A DNA stretch of 42,774 bases, taken from assembly GCA_004299305.1 (NCBI GenBank), contig SCPZ01000071.1, positions 1 through 42,774 on the forward strand, read 5' to 3'. A program made the translations under genes and the position numbers. The notes beneath the pieces are model-generated. The model was not told the origin of the DNA, did no database searches, and saw only the letters and a program-made list of their open reading frames with translations. The stretch is from Methylobacter sp. GTDB taxonomy: Bacteria; Pseudomonadota; Gammaproteobacteria; Methylococcales; Methylomonadaceae. Positions within the stretch are counted from its first letter, which is position 1; every line of letters begins with the position of its first letter. Of the stretch, positions 41,800 through 42,774 are shown one piece after another.

Positions 41800-42774
41800 A
41801 TGAAATGGTGTTATAGGCTGGTTCCTCTATTGGTCGCTATGGTGATGTTTGCTTATGGCCCGGCGGTATGGGCTGTTGCCTGCACTTCGGTGGCGACGGG
41901 CAACTGGAACGCTGCGGCGACCTGGAATACCGCTTGCCGTATATCAGGCGGCAACGCTACCAACGGTCCAGGCGCTGACGATACGGCGACTATTGCCAAT
42001 CTCAGTTCGAATCATGTGGTCACGGTTACGGCTAACGCGGCTGCCACATCGGTGACGTTTACCGGCGGAAATCGAGGTTCTCAGTTGGTATTAAACTCTG
42101 GCGTCGCGCTGAACGTGACTGGCCCCGTTACCATCAACGCTGCCTCGTCTACTACAGCAGGCCGAAGCAAGATCCTGAACATTGGATCGGGTACACTCAC
42201 GGCCACGAGCATTGCCATAACCGCCGGTACAACGAATAATCCGGATTACGTCACGGTGAGCACCGGCACTATGACCACCAGCGGCTCGATTACCTTCTCC
42301 GGCACGGCAGCGAATGCACGGTTTATTTCGACCGGCGCCAGTATGGTGAATGTCGGCGGAAACTTTGCCGACGGCGGCACGCTGACGACAAGCGGAACCG
42401 GCACCATCAATTTCAACGGTGGCGTGGCGCAAACCATAGGCGCTTATGCCACTTACAACAATATTCAGGTCAATAACACTGCGGGAGGGGTGCAATTTAC
42501 CGGAGCTACAACACTAGGCGGCACCTTGACGCTGAATGGCGGAATATTGTCGGTAGGTGCTAATACCTTGACGCTCAACGGCCCGGCGATTGCCGGTAGC
42601 CCAAGCAATTTGTCGACGACATCGTCTTCCAATCTCATCTTTGGCGGTAGTTCTGCCGGTGTAACGCTACCCGGCAGCGTCACGGCGCTCAATAACCTGA
42701 CGATTAATAATACGAATGGCGTCAGTCTCGGCGGCAGTTCAGTGACCACCACGCTGAGCGGTACGCTGACCTTA
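41800..42774 (+). CDS. large secreted repeat protein, MshQ-like, 5' part (cut by window end)
   Basis: An open frame of 325 codons runs from the ATG at 41800 to the window edge without a stop. A signal peptide (LVPLLVAMVMFAYGPAVWA, cleavage near residue 26) is followed by CTSVATGNWNAAATWNTAC, a start seen in MshQ-like and other beta-rich adhesins. The rest is Thr/Ser/Gly/Asn-rich with few charged residues and repeated strand units such as VTVTANAATSVTFTGG, LTTSGTGTINFNGG and TTLGGTLTLNGGILSVG, as expected of a beta-helix or beta-solenoid. It follows mshP as mshQ does in Vibrio. Full length and C-terminal anchoring are outside the window. Confidence 0.75.
   Translation, partial: MKWCYRLVPLLVAMVMFAYGPAVWAVACTSVATGNWNAAATWNTACRISGGNATNGPGADDTATIANLSSNHVVTVTANAAATSVTFTGGNRGSQLVLNSGVALNVTGPVTINAASSTTAGRSKILNIGSGTLTATSIAITAGTTNNPDYVTVSTGTMTTSGSITFSGTAANARFISTGASMVNVGGNFADGGTLTTSGTGTINFNGGVAQTIGAYATYNNIQVNNTAGGVQFTGATTLGGTLTLNGGILSVGANTLTLNGPAIAGSPSNLSTTSSSNLIFGGSSAGVTLPGSVTALNNLTINNTNGVSLGGSSVTTTLSGTLTL

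Overview
The window looks like a chromosome segment of a gammaproteobacterial methylotroph or methanotroph (Methylococcales-like). This rests on a full PQQ cofactor set (pqqA, B, C, D, E), needed by methanol dehydrogenases, an E. coli-type cytochrome bd oxidase, type I sulfide:quinone oxidoreductase, an MSHA-type pilus locus, and REP/RAYT-type palindromes of the GTTCCCACG family. The genus is an inference; no rRNA or single-copy phylogenetic marker beyond groEL is present.

Layout. 1-2700 is a small accessory zone: a broken REP-associated transposase, a VapBC pair, RelE and RHH antitoxin remnants, a TacAT (DUF1778/GNAT) pair with a perfect operator palindrome, and an orphan HTH antitoxin-like gene. 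2727-6007 (minus) is cydA-cydB-cydX, in which the small subunit CydX is fused in frame to a degenerate GGDEF domain; this is the most striking item. 6343-15187 is a sulfur and efflux block: sqr and a DUF2892 membrane protein, then TolC, membrane fusion protein and RND permease, with a convergent pair of YeeE/YedE half-transporters. 15439-19234 holds a small periplasmic protein, a DUF2760-Hsp70 operon and ubiX. 19426-23811 (minus) is a 1461-residue CBS-PAS-GGDEF-EAL protein.

24244-30608 (minus) is the PQQ locus, split in two: pqqA-pqqB-pqqC and pqqD-pqqE are separated by about 3.1 kb of AT-rich accessory genes (Uma2-like nuclease, pentapeptide-repeat/two-TM channel-like protein, nucleotidyltransferase, small helical protein, DUF4258/YgiT pair). 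The three middle genes form a compact operon that may be an uncharacterised defence or conflict module. pqqA has a clear promoter and is followed by a strong hairpin that should make it the most abundant transcript.

30923-34075 holds a small membrane protein, a MoeB/ThiF-like adenylyltransferase, and groES-groEL under a sigma-70 promoter overlapped by a perfect CIRCE (HrcA) operator. 34254-42774 is an MSHA pilus assembly locus in Vibrio-like order (E, G, F-like, two prepilins, C, D, O, P, then the start of a large MshQ-like surface protein cut by the window end). Its ATPase carries the tandem MshEN motif known to bind c-di-GMP. Together with the CydX-GGDEF fusion and the large GGDEF-EAL protein this gives the window a recurring c-di-GMP theme.

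At least four families of dispersed inverted repeats lie between genes, often touching stop codons. I saw no tRNA, rRNA, CRISPR array, intact insertion sequence or prophage. Three-letter gene names are given only where the family is clear; everything is from reading the sequence, with no database search.
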